Shown in pieces: positions 8,345 through 18,800 of a DNA stretch of 49,401 nt. How positions within the stretch are numbered: the first letter of the stretch is position 1; each line of letters starts with the position of its first letter. The stretch comes from a virus. The position numbers and the translations under genes are program-made. The notes under the pieces are model-generated. The model was not told the DNA's origin, did no database searches, and saw only the letters and a program-made list of their open reading frames with translations. The stretch is from positions 1 through 49,401 of the IMG/VR virus record IMGVR_UViG_3300024346_000107; one strand, 5' to 3'.

Positions 8345-8352
8345 TATTTATA
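8345..8352 (-). promoter_or_regulatory. second T4-type late promoter octamer for gene 18
   Basis: A second exact TATAAATA on the minus strand, 16 nt behind the first. The tandem pair suits the high demand for sheath, tube and head proteins. Confidence 0.65.
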
Positions 8353-8360
8353 GAAAACGC

Positions 8361-8389
8361 TTGACAATTCTTGTAATTACGTGTATAAT
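8361..8389 (+). promoter_or_regulatory. perfect-consensus sigma70 promoter, antisense to gene 17
   Basis: TTGACA at 8361-8366, a 17-nt spacer and TATAAT at 8384-8389 match the bacterial housekeeping consensus at all twelve hexamer bases. It fires on the plus strand, opposite to every nearby gene, with an expected start near 8396. The transcript would enter the 3' end of the terminase gene in antisense. No convincing plus-strand gene, tRNA or clear terminator follows. Confidence 0.6.
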
Positions 8390-8417
8390 CTAAGCTGTGT
8401 TTGGGGAGAGTTGAATA

Positions 8418-10019
8418 CTACCATTCAGTACCACCTTCGAAGTTATGCCAACCTTTATGTTCCTCATCATCTACAATGTCATTCAATCCATTATCGATAA
8501 AACCAACTGGTGGTACATCATCATCAATTTCTTTCATTTTTCTTGCGAACATCATCTCTTTTAGATTGATGTCTGTCATATCGGCAAAGAATTGAGATGT
8601 AACAAAGTATCCGAACATAACCAGATTCATCATTAGATCATCGTGGTTACCATCAGATGCTTCGTATGACTGACCTTTTGAAGTGAAAGTTGATATCTCC
8701 ATAATAGTATTCTCATCAACGATACTCAACTTCTTCTCTTCTAGGATATCCTTGATAGAAGAACAACCAAGTCTCTTGGTCTTCCTATTTATCTCGATAC
8801 CAATTCTGTTCGCTTTGACTGCGGACTCCATATGAAGGTTCTCATACTCTAGGTCTTGATACAGTCCATTACATACAACTGTACCCTGATCATTGGATTC
8901 AACAACAACATATGCCTCATTGTAGAAATTTGCGTACTTATATATAACATTAGGAAAGAGTAAAGGAGATATAGTATTATTGCGATAGACAGCAACCTGT
9001 TTGAAAGGTCTCGTGCTAATGTCGATTACGTTAAACGTAGAATAATCCTGTCCTCTTCCTTTTGATACGTCCACCATCATAACATATTCATGTTCTTTCT
9101 GTGGGTTGTCATATATTAATAAGTCCCCCCCTTCACGATGAGTTGAAGGTTGTGCGGCACGAAAACCTAATAGTGTCTCGGCATTAATTAGGGTATCACC
9201 TGTCCCAAAGAAAGTATTACCAAATTCTTGGTCAAACTGTAATTGGGATGTATTACCTATCGTCTGTCTCTTCCACGCTTCATCTCTGCCAGGCACATCA
9301 TACCAGTTCACTGTAAACGGAACAAAGTCATTTACCTTTTGTACCGCACCTTCCCATATCTTATGGAAGGTATTACCGATACCATTTGCGGTAGATGTAA
9401 TGATTACCTTGGTGTCCTTACCCGCAGAGATTACTGGATAGGTAGAAGTGTAAAACTCATTTGCACGTTCAACAAACGCAAACTCATCTAGGAACAATAG
9501 GTTAACAGACATACCACGAATAGAACTACCAGAGGTAGATGCTGCAATGATACGAGAATTGTTACTAAATTCTATAGAACCTTTGTTGAGTGCTTTAGTG
9601 CCTGGCTGTAGGAAGAATGGAAGATTCTCTAACATCAACGTGACACGACCCAACATCTCTCTTGCGGTAGAACCTTTGTTAGCAAGTACGGCAATAACCT
9701 TCTCACTATGAAAGACCGCAAACCAGATTATGTATCCTACCGAACTGATAGATTTACCAGACTGTCTACACGCAAGTACGATAGAGAATCGATTGTTATT
9801 GAAGTGGTCGAACATCTTCTCTTGGTATGGATACAAGTTAAAGGGGACTAACCCATCGTCCAAAGAGATTACTTTTAGATAAGTTTGACAGAAGTATACA
9901 GGGTCTTGGGAACACTTGATGTATTCCTTGATCTCGTCTTCGGTAAAATTATGTTGAACTCCATCTCTCTTGACATTTATGTTGCCAAGATAGGTTTCAT
10001 TCTTGTTCGGGTTCGACAT
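8418..10019 (-). CDS. 17: large terminase subunit gp17
   Basis: This 533-aa protein is the packaging motor ATPase and headful nuclease. Walker A is CRQSGKS (residues 84-90). Walker B is LLFLDEF (174-180) with catalytic Glu179. The coupling motif STANG is at 209-213. The nuclease domain has Asp317 in MMVDVSKG, Glu374 in VVVESND and Asp460/461 in GNHDDLMM, matching the three acidic residues of T4 gp17. It is shorter than T4 gp17 (610 aa), mostly at the N- and C-termini. Its start overlaps the gp16 coding end by 23 nt. Confidence 0.97.
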   Translation of the reverse strand: MSNPNKNETYLGNINVKRDGVQHNFTEDEIKEYIKCSQDPVYFCQTYLKVISLDDGLVPFNLYPYQEKMFDHFNNNRFSIVLACRQSGKSISSVGYIIWFAVFHSEKVIAVLANKGSTAREMLGRVTLMLENLPFFLQPGTKALNKGSIEFSNNSRIIAASTSGSSIRGMSVNLLFLDEFAFVERANEFYTSTYPVISAGKDTKVIITSTANGIGNTFHKIWEGAVQKVNDFVPFTVNWYDVPGRDEAWKRQTIGNTSQLQFDQEFGNTFFGTGDTLINAETLLGFRAAQPSTHREGGDLLIYDNPQKEHEYVMMVDVSKGRGQDYSTFNVIDISTRPFKQVAVYRNNTISPLLFPNVIYKYANFYNEAYVVVESNDQGTVVCNGLYQDLEYENLHMESAVKANRIGIEINRKTKRLGCSSIKDILEEKKLSIVDENTIMEISTFTSKGQSYEASDGNHDDLMMNLVMFGYFVTSQFFADMTDINLKEMMFARKMKEIDDDVPPVGFIDNGLNDIVDDEEHKGWHNFEGGTEW

Positions 10020-10362
10020 CTATTACATCATCCACTTGTTTTTCATTATGTATAAGTCGTTGCAAATCTGTAGTTGTTCCTACAAATAGATTGTTGGTAG
10101 TATTACCACCAACTTGTTTTGGTTCATCATCCTTCTTAATGTCCTTGTGTTTCTTATTCAAGTCCATCAGTTTATCGGTGACATCTGCCATGTTCTTCAT
10201 CATACCCGATAATACCTCAAAGGCACGAGGGTGTTCACTCTCACGTGCAACTTCGATCATCAAGTCCATACTCTCTCTACCCTTCTCAATTATATCATGA
10301 TAGGTGTCACGAGAGGTAGTATAGTCATCCTTGATATTTTTATCGTTGTTTTTATCACTCAT
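9997..10362 (-). CDS. 16: small terminase subunit gp16
   Basis: A 121-aa helical protein directly upstream of gp17 in the canonical order 15-16-17. It should form the ring that recognises DNA and stimulates gp17. The core (residues about 20-80) is coiled coil, including FEVLSGMMKNMADVTDKLM. The C-terminal tail contains NLFVGTTTDLQRLI, the kind of short segment that contacts the large subunit. T4 gp16 is longer (164 aa). The start is coupled to the gp15 stop by a TAATG overlap. Confidence 0.9.
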   Translation of the reverse strand: MSDKNNDKNIKDDYTTSRDTYHDIIEKGRESMDLMIEVARESEHPRAFEVLSGMMKNMADVTDKLMDLNKKHKDIKKDDEPKQVGGNTTNNLFVGTTTDLQRLIHNEKQVDDVIDVEPEQE

Positions 10363-11138
10363 TAAGCGCTATCCAAATTAGTTACCAAGAATCCATAATC
10401 ACTATCAGCGGTTACTGTAGAGGGAGTTGGTACAGTCTTTAATGTATTTAGGTATACGTCACTGTCCGCCAATCCACCTTCCATCAAGAAGAAATTGTTA
10501 CGAACGTCACGAATAATGTCACCAGTACCTTCGGGCCCATATAACGCAATCTTCATATCAAAGTCTAATGTATATATGATAGTTCTACGTTGTTCAATCG
10601 CACCCTCATAGTCATCAGAGAAGGCAGTACCAGTCAAAGAGATGGGTACATCTTCGGTCAGACTTGGAATATCTGCGAAAGGTTTTATTGTCGCAGTGTA
10701 CTGTGGAGCAAAGTATGGTAGAATCTGTTCAACAATCTGTAGTGCATCATCCTGTGACTTTGCATATATGTTGAGTGAAAATGTGATATTATATGGTGTC
10801 GCAGTATAAATTTTCTGACGTTTGGTTATCTCATTAGACGTTTTGGATATGTTATTGACCTTGGGTAACTGTCTGGTCGGGTCATATGCCATACTCGTAA
10901 TCTCGAAAGACATACGAGGAAGTTTCATTGCGACTCTACGTTCTGCATCTTCGCCAGATTTCATCTCTTCTAGTCGGGAGATGAAGTTTCTCTTGGGTGC
11001 ATATGCTAGAGGTACTTTTACTTGAGATATAGTCTGTCCCGCATTGTTATGTCTCAATACGTGGATGTTATTAAACAATGAACCGAATACCGATACCGCA
11101 GTTCTTACTCGTTTATGATAAAACCATGTTCCAAACAT
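10362..11138 (-). CDS. 15: tail terminator / sheath-stabilising protein gp15
   Basis: A 258-aa protein (T4 gp15 has 272 aa) that caps the tail tube and sheath and joins the tail to the neck. MFGTWFYHKRVRTAVSVFGSLFNN at the start and the central TATPYNITFSLNIYAKSQDD followed by QILPYFAPQYT are characteristic of the family. It lies between gp14 and gp16 as in T4. Both ends are one-base TAATG overlaps. Confidence 0.95.
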   Translation of the reverse strand: MFGTWFYHKRVRTAVSVFGSLFNNIHVLRHNNAGQTISQVKVPLAYAPKRNFISRLEEMKSGEDAERRVAMKLPRMSFEITSMAYDPTRQLPKVNNISKTSNEITKRQKIYTATPYNITFSLNIYAKSQDDALQIVEQILPYFAPQYTATIKPFADIPSLTEDVPISLTGTAFSDDYEGAIEQRRTIIYTLDFDMKIALYGPEGTGDIIRDVRNNFFLMEGGLADSDVYLNTLKTVPTPSTVTADSDYGFLVTNLDSA

Positions 11139-12007
11139 TATAAGTCTCCAAACGGATTTGATTCTGAGAAGTCAAGGAAGTCACTCTCGAAGTCATCAAA
11201 GATTTTATTCTGTGCATCTTGTTGAATCTCTTGTAGTTCTTGTACAAGTGTCGGTGTTGTTATTGTACCAGAAGACTCTCCTCTCACTGACACACCTGTA
11301 ACAAATGTATGGTACTTACCATCAGTTGCACCAGCGTGTGCGAGTTTAACTGTTTTAGTGTCTCGTGTGAATCCAGTCACTTCACCCTTCATTGCGAAAG
11401 TATCAAAGTCTTGTCTAATAGTTTCACCGACTGTATAACCACCACCAGCAGAATCCAAAGTTAACTGATATTGGAATGCACTTTCGCCTTCTACTGCATC
11501 AATAACTGCAATGTCGGTATCCAAGTCCTCATCATTGTACTCGAACAACTCACATTGCATTCTGAATGTGGGTAGATTACTCATCTGGTAGAAAGGTGTT
11601 TCGGTCTCTACCTTACGAATTTCAAACAAAGATTCGGATAGTGTCAAGTAAATTAGATCACCCTCACGAGGACGGAAATTGCTCTCGGTGAGTTTATTAC
11701 CGATTAACTTCTTCCATCTCTTTCTTGAAACAATAAAGTTCGCTTGGTCTCTTAATTCGATACCAAACTTAGTAAACAAGTCACCCTCACCATCAAACGC
11801 CTCGGTGTTTTCGATGTACATTTCTACTTTATACGCTTGACCGAATCGTGACGGTACGTCATCAAGAAAGACAGAATCTTTATTGACGATTTCTCGTGGA
11901 AGGTAATATACATCCTGTCCATACATCTGGAGGGCTTCAATTATGATGTCCTCATAGACTGTCTGTTCAGAACGAACACCTTGTTTGAAGTATGGGTTCG
12001 TTGCCAT
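11138..12007 (-). CDS. 14: neck protein gp14
   Basis: A 289-aa neck protein (T4 gp14 has 256 aa) that works with gp13 to complete the head and accept the tail. MATNPYFKQGVRSEQ followed by EDIIIEALQMYGQDVYYLPR is a strong family signature. SRFGQAYKVEMYIEN and RDQANFIVSRKRW follow. An extra low-complexity segment near residues 195-260 explains the greater length. It lies between gp13 and gp15. Confidence 0.95.
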   Translation of the reverse strand: MATNPYFKQGVRSEQTVYEDIIIEALQMYGQDVYYLPREIVNKDSVFLDDVPSRFGQAYKVEMYIENTEAFDGEGDLFTKFGIELRDQANFIVSRKRWKKLIGNKLTESNFRPREGDLIYLTLSESLFEIRKVETETPFYQMSNLPTFRMQCELFEYNDEDLDTDIAVIDAVEGESAFQYQLTLDSAGGGYTVGETIRQDFDTFAMKGEVTGFTRDTKTVKLAHAGATDGKYHTFVTGVSVRGESSGTITTPTLVQELQEIQQDAQNKIFDDFESDFLDFSESNPFGDL

Positions 12008-12011
12008 TATG

Positions 12012-12803
12012 TTATCCTACAAAGAAGTCTGGTGGAGTGTCGTATTCATTATATAGACGTTGACGTGTAGTCTCAATCTCTTGTTTTGCATCTTCTAATA
12101 TCTGTCTACCATTCAACTGTATGCCACCAGGCAGTGTCATCCCATCAAATTTAACGAGGTTCTGTCCCCACTGTTCTTTGATGAGTGAAGTCGCATATTC
12201 TTTTAGGAAGGTGTTGTCCCAGACTTTACCTGAACCATCACCATCACGACCGACCCATGCTTCCATTAGAATCCTGTCACCCACTTTTAGGTCACCATCC
12301 GCATTAAGGTCACCAAAGATTTCTAGTGATGCGCCATATCGGTCGAACTGAATCTGTGGAGTACCATTTAGTTTCATATCAAGAAGTGACACATACTGTT
12401 GCATCTGTTCAAAGTACTGAATACCTTGCATTCCAGAAGTTAGGTCATACATATCATTGAGTCGCATTTGATACTGAACATCAAACATACCAGAACCAGA
12501 TGCTGAACTGTTGATCGGCAATACACGAATTACACTAAGTATATGTGATTCCGAGAGTGCGCCACCCAAGTCAGTACTGAAATCAATCTTACCAGCAGCG
12601 ATCATGTCACTGGTAATAGTTATGGGATGGTATATTCGATAACTACCCTCACCAGTATATTCCATGAACATTCTGAGTGCATCATTGACACGGTCTTCGA
12701 TCTGGTCATCATCCACATTTATTTCAATTACAGGATGTCCCAGTTTACGTAGACAGTAGTCTATGAAATCGTTTCGATTACTTGTTGCTTTATATGTTGA
12801 CAT
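12012..12803 (-). CDS. 13: neck protein gp13
   Basis: A 263-aa homologue of T4 gp13 (309 aa). The N-terminal block FIDYCLRKLGHPVIEINVDDDQIEDR and later LKEYATSLIKEQWGQNLVKFDG and QILEDAKQEIE are the usual gp13 signatures. It acts with gp14 at the head-tail junction. It follows the 2061-aa fibre gene, so the neck module begins directly after the adhesin block. An imperfect late octamer (7 of 8) lies at 12810-12817. Confidence 0.93.
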   Translation of the reverse strand: MSTYKATSNRNDFIDYCLRKLGHPVIEINVDDDQIEDRVNDALRMFMEYTGEGSYRIYHPITITSDMIAAGKIDFSTDLGGALSESHILSVIRVLPINSSASGSGMFDVQYQMRLNDMYDLTSGMQGIQYFEQMQQYVSLLDMKLNGTPQIQFDRYGASLEIFGDLNADGDLKVGDRILMEAWVGRDGDGSGKVWDNTFLKEYATSLIKEQWGQNLVKFDGMTLPGGIQLNGRQILEDAKQEIETTRQRLYNEYDTPPDFFVG

Positions 12804-12818
12804 TATACCTATTTATCC

Positions 12819-15800
12819 TTAGTTTAACAACGACCCTGCATTGTTATATACATTAATTCTGTAGTGTGAACCCTGTTGTCCATCCAGAGTATCTGCATTC
12901 AGACCAGAACCATTAGAGTCCACTGTCTTCAATAGGGTTAGTATTTCTGCGGCAGTCTGGTCTGCGGTTGCATTTGATTCAATGGTATCTAACTTAGTGC
13001 CATCCGAATCAACATTACGACCCTGAATTGTTCCATCGGTGGTAATATTTCCACCAACAAATAGTGTTGTACCATTCACTAGTGCCAACTGAGTCGAGTA
13101 CAGTCTCGCAACTGTGGTGTCAACACCCGCCTTAATAGTATTAAATTCTAAAGCACCATCTTCCGTACCATCGGTCTTGTCAATAATCTTACCCAAAACC
13201 GTTGCATAAACTACATCTTCAGCTGCGGAGTTCTTACCCTTAAACTTCGCTTGTCCGAGGAAATCGTCATCAGCAGGAGATGAAGAGTTTCTTGTAAAAG
13301 TGAATGTGGGAGAAGCTGCTGCACCATCACCACTTCCTATAAGATTAATAAGTGCCGAAGTACTAGAAGTATTAAGTGTCAACGTACCACTAGTGAGGTT
13401 TATATTACCTGTACCAGTGATGTTATTACTATTGAGATCGAGGTTACCGCCCAACTGAGGTGTAGTATCTTCAAGCAAATCAGATAGGTAATCACCAGCG
13501 ATACTGTCAAGTTTTGAACCATCATTAGCAATATCACGACCATCAATTGTACTACTTGTAGTCAATGCACCACTAAGGTCTATTGTAGTACCATTCAACA
13601 GTCTCAATTGGGTGTCGGTAAGTCTCATTACCGAGGTCTGTGTACCTGATTTGTTAAGTTGCCATTCGAATGTACCACATTCTGAACCATCGGTGACACT
13701 ACCAATTCTATTATAGAACTGACCATAAACAGTATCTTGACCAGCATCGTTCTTACCCTTAAACTTCAGTTGTCCGAGGTTATCGCCAACGGCAGGAGTA
13801 CCTGATATTCTCTTCAACTGGAAGATTGGGCCTGATGCACTGTTGGAATCAGTCTCAATGATGTTGATTGCCGCTTGTCCATCGACATTTGATGTGGTCG
13901 TTAATACACCAGTGTGAGTGATGTCACCTGTACCAGTGATATTATTACCATTGAGGTCAAGGTTACCACCCAACTGAGGTGTGGTGTCTGCAACAAGACT
14001 TGTGTTAATCGCAACCGAACCCGCACTATCTACGAAACCATTTGCATCAATTGTTAGTACAGGTATCGCAGTAGTAGAACCATATGTTCCTGCGGTTACT
14101 GTAGTTTGTGCATCACGGTTGACTTCACCAGTGAATGTACCACCCGCAAAGTTACCACTCGCATCTCGTGCAATGATTGCCGACCCAGTATTTGCACTTG
14201 TCGCAGTAGTCGCAGAGTTGTTTACCTTACCCGCAGTACTAATCGTTGCAAGTTTAGTGTCAACAATTGCAGCGGATGCGTTAATGTCTGCGTTAACAAT
14301 ACTGCCGGGATTGTATGCGGTTGTAAGTGTGACTGCACCTGTACCATCAAAGGATACAGCGTTTGCAGTGATGTCACCAGTCAGTGAGAAGTTCTGTCCA
14401 GCTGCAAGTGCCGATGCAGTAGATGCATTACCTGTTACCGCACCAGTCAGATCACCTTCAAAGGTTTTTGCAACCAAAGTCGCAAGACCGAATGATGCAT
14501 CCGCAGTGTTAATTGCTCCTGTTGGGGTTGAGTCATACTCATCAATCAGTTTCCACTTCTCGTCTGTGACATCAAAGAATATACCAGCATGAGTATATCC
14601 AACACCACTTGTACCAGTATTTCGGTTAGTGAAGAAACCAGTATCCACATTTACTGGAGCAGCAGAACCAGTCCACTTATCACCACTAGTGTGACCAGTA
14701 GTTGCACCAAACTCAATATCAATATTATCACTTAGTGTTTGTGCGGAACCTGTGATGTTAACACCAGTTGCCTGAGGTGATGCGGAATCATAACCCCACT
14801 CAAATGTGTTTGGAGTTCCTGTTCCATCAATCTTTGCATAGAAGTTTTTACCAGCAGTCCCTTTGAAGTGACCACCAAAGAACGCATCATCAAGACCCGA
14901 ACCTTGGAAGGATGTTCCTGCTTCACCAATCGTATCACCTTCGTTGAGACGATACATTGGGGAACCCTGTGTCACATTAGATGTACCTACCGTGGTTTGA
15001 CTACCCAAGATAGTTAAGTTACCATCTATTTGAAGGTTTGCACCAATATGTGCGGAACCAGTAACACGGAATGAGTTAACCGAGTGATTTTCTCGGTTGA
15101 CCATGAGGACACCAGTATCGGAATCACCAGATACAACAACCCAACCCATACACATTGGGAAGTTTGGATATGTTGGTTCACTGGATTGTATCTTACCATT
15201 CGCTGTTGCAGATACGAAGAACTGTGAACTCGCAGTAACCGCAGCAGTGTTAATTTCTGTCAACTGACCTTGAAGTAACAACATACCATAACTGTTGTTT
15301 GCAATGTCATGTGATGCAAGACCCTGAGCATTATATGCAGAGGAACTAGATGCATTTGCGAGTGCAACTGTCGGAACGTCTTGTGCGCCCGAAGTGTAGT
15401 TACCATTGAAGTACAGTGCCGCACCTTTCTTGATTACTGCACCACTATTGTTGAACACTCTTTGGTGTTCTTGTGTACCAACTTCAATAGGTCTATTACT
15501 ACTACCATTGATGTCATTATAATAGTTTAGAGTCTTATGTTCATTATCATAGAACACCAGACCCTCACTATATGGTTGATTACCAGAGAATGTTGTTGTA
15601 TCAAGTTGAACATTCAGAAGTGATGCCGAATCTGCCACCAACTGGGTGGTTTTTAATTTGTTTTCAACACGTAGGTCATCAAAGTGTTCACTCGCACCAT
15701 CAACGAGGATGATACCATTTGATGCATCAGCGACAATGACACGACCAATGTGATGTGGGAAACCAGTGTCAACTGTTACTGGAGTTTCTGTCACAACACC

Positions 15801-18800
15801 AGCAGAGTCTGGGGATAGGAACAGGATGTTTCCTGCTGTCATTCCCGCAGTATTGACATCACGAACCAGACCATAACGAGTTACCCAACCGTGAGCGCCA
15901 TTTGGAATGTTCATTGTCGCAAGACCAAATACAGCACTTGAAGTAGATGTATTTGCACGTGCAAGTGTTACTTTTGGTTTACCATCTGTATGTGTACCTG
16001 AGATGTATACTGCATCACCATTATCAATCTGGGCGCCTGTACCATTATAAACATACAGGAATGTCTCTTGACCAATGTTCAGGTTTACATCGGGATTTGC
16101 ATTTTCTTGAGTACGCAGTCGAACCGAAAGACCTTTGTTGTGTTCGGAGTCGAAGTACAATGAACCAGCAGTCTGTGAGAATGCACTGGTCTGAGGGTCG
16201 AGTTGAAGACCCTTGGTTACCGCACTGTCTTGAGTTACTTTACCGAATGTTACATCACTTGTAGTCCCAACATCCTGACCAATACTGATCGCACCGTTAC
16301 TGTATGTTACACCAGTACCACCAGAGAACATCCCCTTGACATTTGCAGAGTCGATATTGAACTCACCAGCGGTTACAGATAAACCTTTGTTTGCGGTAAG
16401 ATGCGCTCTTACCTCACTTGCACTCGGCCCTGTGTAGGTAAAGACACCATCACTGTAAGAGAAACTTCCGTCTCCACCAGCGTCTGTGGCAGAGAACATC
16501 CCCTTGACATTTGCGGAGTCAATATTGAATGTTCCGTCTGAGTATGTTAATCCTTTATTACCCGCAAACATTCCCTTGACATTTGCAGAATCTATGTTAA
16601 ACTCACCAGAGGTTACCGATAGACCTTTGTTTGCAGTAAAGTGTGCTCTTACTTCAGATGCACTTGGCCCTGTGTAGGTAAAGACACCAGACCCACTATC
16701 ATATGACAATGAACCATCACCACCAAGGTCACTAACTAATAGAGATGCCTTCGCATCTGAGTCAACACGAGCGGTAGTGTAGTAGAGGTTACTCCCTTCT
16801 GGTAATTGTCCAGTGTTTGCGAGTCCAAGGTCTGAATCAAAGTTCGACTTGGTGTAAACACTCTCAACATCAAAGGTAAACTGACCAGTTGAATTATTGT
16901 AGGTTAAGTCCCCAGCACCAGTAAAGAGTCCACGAATCGTAGAGGTTGTTGTTGCATCTACACTACCAACCGCACCTAGAGAGGTGATGTTCGCAGAGTC
17001 AAATGTTGCTTGACTTCCTGTTATCTGAGTAGTCGCAAGGTTTGTGATAGATGCGGAATCGAATGATGCAGAATCAGTATGAATAGATTGTGCAGTAATT
17101 ACATTGAAACTTGCACTATCAATCATTGCAGTCAATCGAGTGTTGAAGTCGCTATCGAAGTTTACTTTGGTATAAACTTGTTCTACATCAATACTAAACT
17201 CACCAGTTGATGAGTTGTAAGTTATGTCACCACCAGCACTGAAATGCGCTCTTACTTCTGCAGCACTTGGGCCAGTATATGTGATTGTACCAGCTGCTGT
17301 GTCGTAAGATAGTGAACCATCACCGCCCGCATCCGTTACTGATATAGCACGTTTTGCATCACTATCAGCACGTGCAGTAGTGTAATACAGATTAGACCCT
17401 TCGGTCAAGTTACCTGTATTAAATGGGTTGAGATTTATGGTGGAAGTGAATGAATTACCATCCGCAGTACTAATGGTGAAGTTGCCATTTGAAGAATCAT
17501 ATGCGGTAGATGTGACCCCCGCAACCGCAACTGTCCCCGCACTATCTAACTGACCTTGTGCATTTACTGTGAATACTGGAATCAGTGATGCAGAACCATA
17601 TGTTCCCGCAGTGACAGTAGTATTCGTAATAGAAATTGTATCGGTGGAGGAGTCATATGTGATACCTGTTCCACCATCTAGTGCAGCCCCCAAGTCCGAA
17701 TCAAAATTGGTCTTGGTGTATACGTCTTCAACATCAAAACTAAACTGACCAGTAGAGGAATTATATGTTAAGTCTCCACCCGCAGAGAATAGACCACGTA
17801 ACGTAGAAGTTGATGTCGCATCAAACCCAGTGATACCACCCACAGAAGTAATGTTTGCACTATCAAACGTTGCCTGTGACCCAGTTAACTGAGTTATATC
17901 CGCAGTGTTAGATGTTAGGTTATAAACCTGTTGTAGACTTGTCGTATCCGAGTCAATCAGATTATGCCAAGAACCACCATGTGCAAAGAGTCCTCTACCA
18001 GTTCCGTGTACATGGGCAAACATACCATGATATGTTCCCGCATTTGGTAGGTCACCTTCTGAACTGTACACATTACCGAATAGAATCTTACCAGTTGTCT
18101 CTAGGGTCTCACCATTGAGTGTCCAGTAACCAGTACCCTCATTCCACAAGAATGATTTGTTTGCGGAATCACCACGTTCAATCTCAATACCAGCATTCTC
18201 TGTTGGAGCACCTGTGGCATTGGAGTTAAGAACGATAGTGTTGTCTGCAAGGTTAATAGTTTCGGTGTTTACTGTTGTCTCTGTACCAGTGATGGTCAGA
18301 TTACCATCAAGGACGGTATTGCCAGTTACTCGTAGAGTACCAATATTTGCACTATCGAAAGTCGCTTGACTTCCTGTTAAATTTGTGTTTGCAAGACTAG
18401 TAATGGTTGCACTATCAATAGTTGCACCATTGACTACAGTCACACCTTGGTGGAAAGTCTCATTGATGTCAGTTCGTGCGACATCGGAATCATTAAATAC
18501 AAACGTACCATTATTAGAATCCAATGAGAATATCGCAGTATTGTTTGTACTTAAAGACAATCCTAGACTAGTCTTGTTGCCATCACTATCGACTACAACT
18601 AAGTCACCGCCACTATCTTGAATTGATAATGAACCCATCTTAATTGAACTACCACTTAGATAAAGGTCACGCCATCTATGTGTAGGTGTTCCGAGGTCGT
18701 ATGTTACGTCATCAGCGGGTTCTAGATTACCAACAAAATCTCTATTGGTAAATCCAAAGGTATATGTATTTGCGGAACTATCAAATGTTACAAAGATGTT

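Noticed and set aside
8401-8595. Plus-strand 64-codon frame just downstream of the antisense sigma70 promoter
   Set aside because: It begins with TTG, has no ribosome binding site, would be nearly leaderless, and its composition is that of a shadow of the gp17 C-terminus.
12810-12817. Late promoter before gp13
   Set aside because: Only 7 of 8 bases match TATAAATA; similar near-matches at 23470-23477 and inside 40475-42532 show that such hits are common here. Kept only as a remark.
13981-14592. 203-codon plus-strand frame opposite the giant fibre
   Set aside because: Shadow of the repetitive minus-strand frame, with no ribosome binding site and no protein-like motifs.
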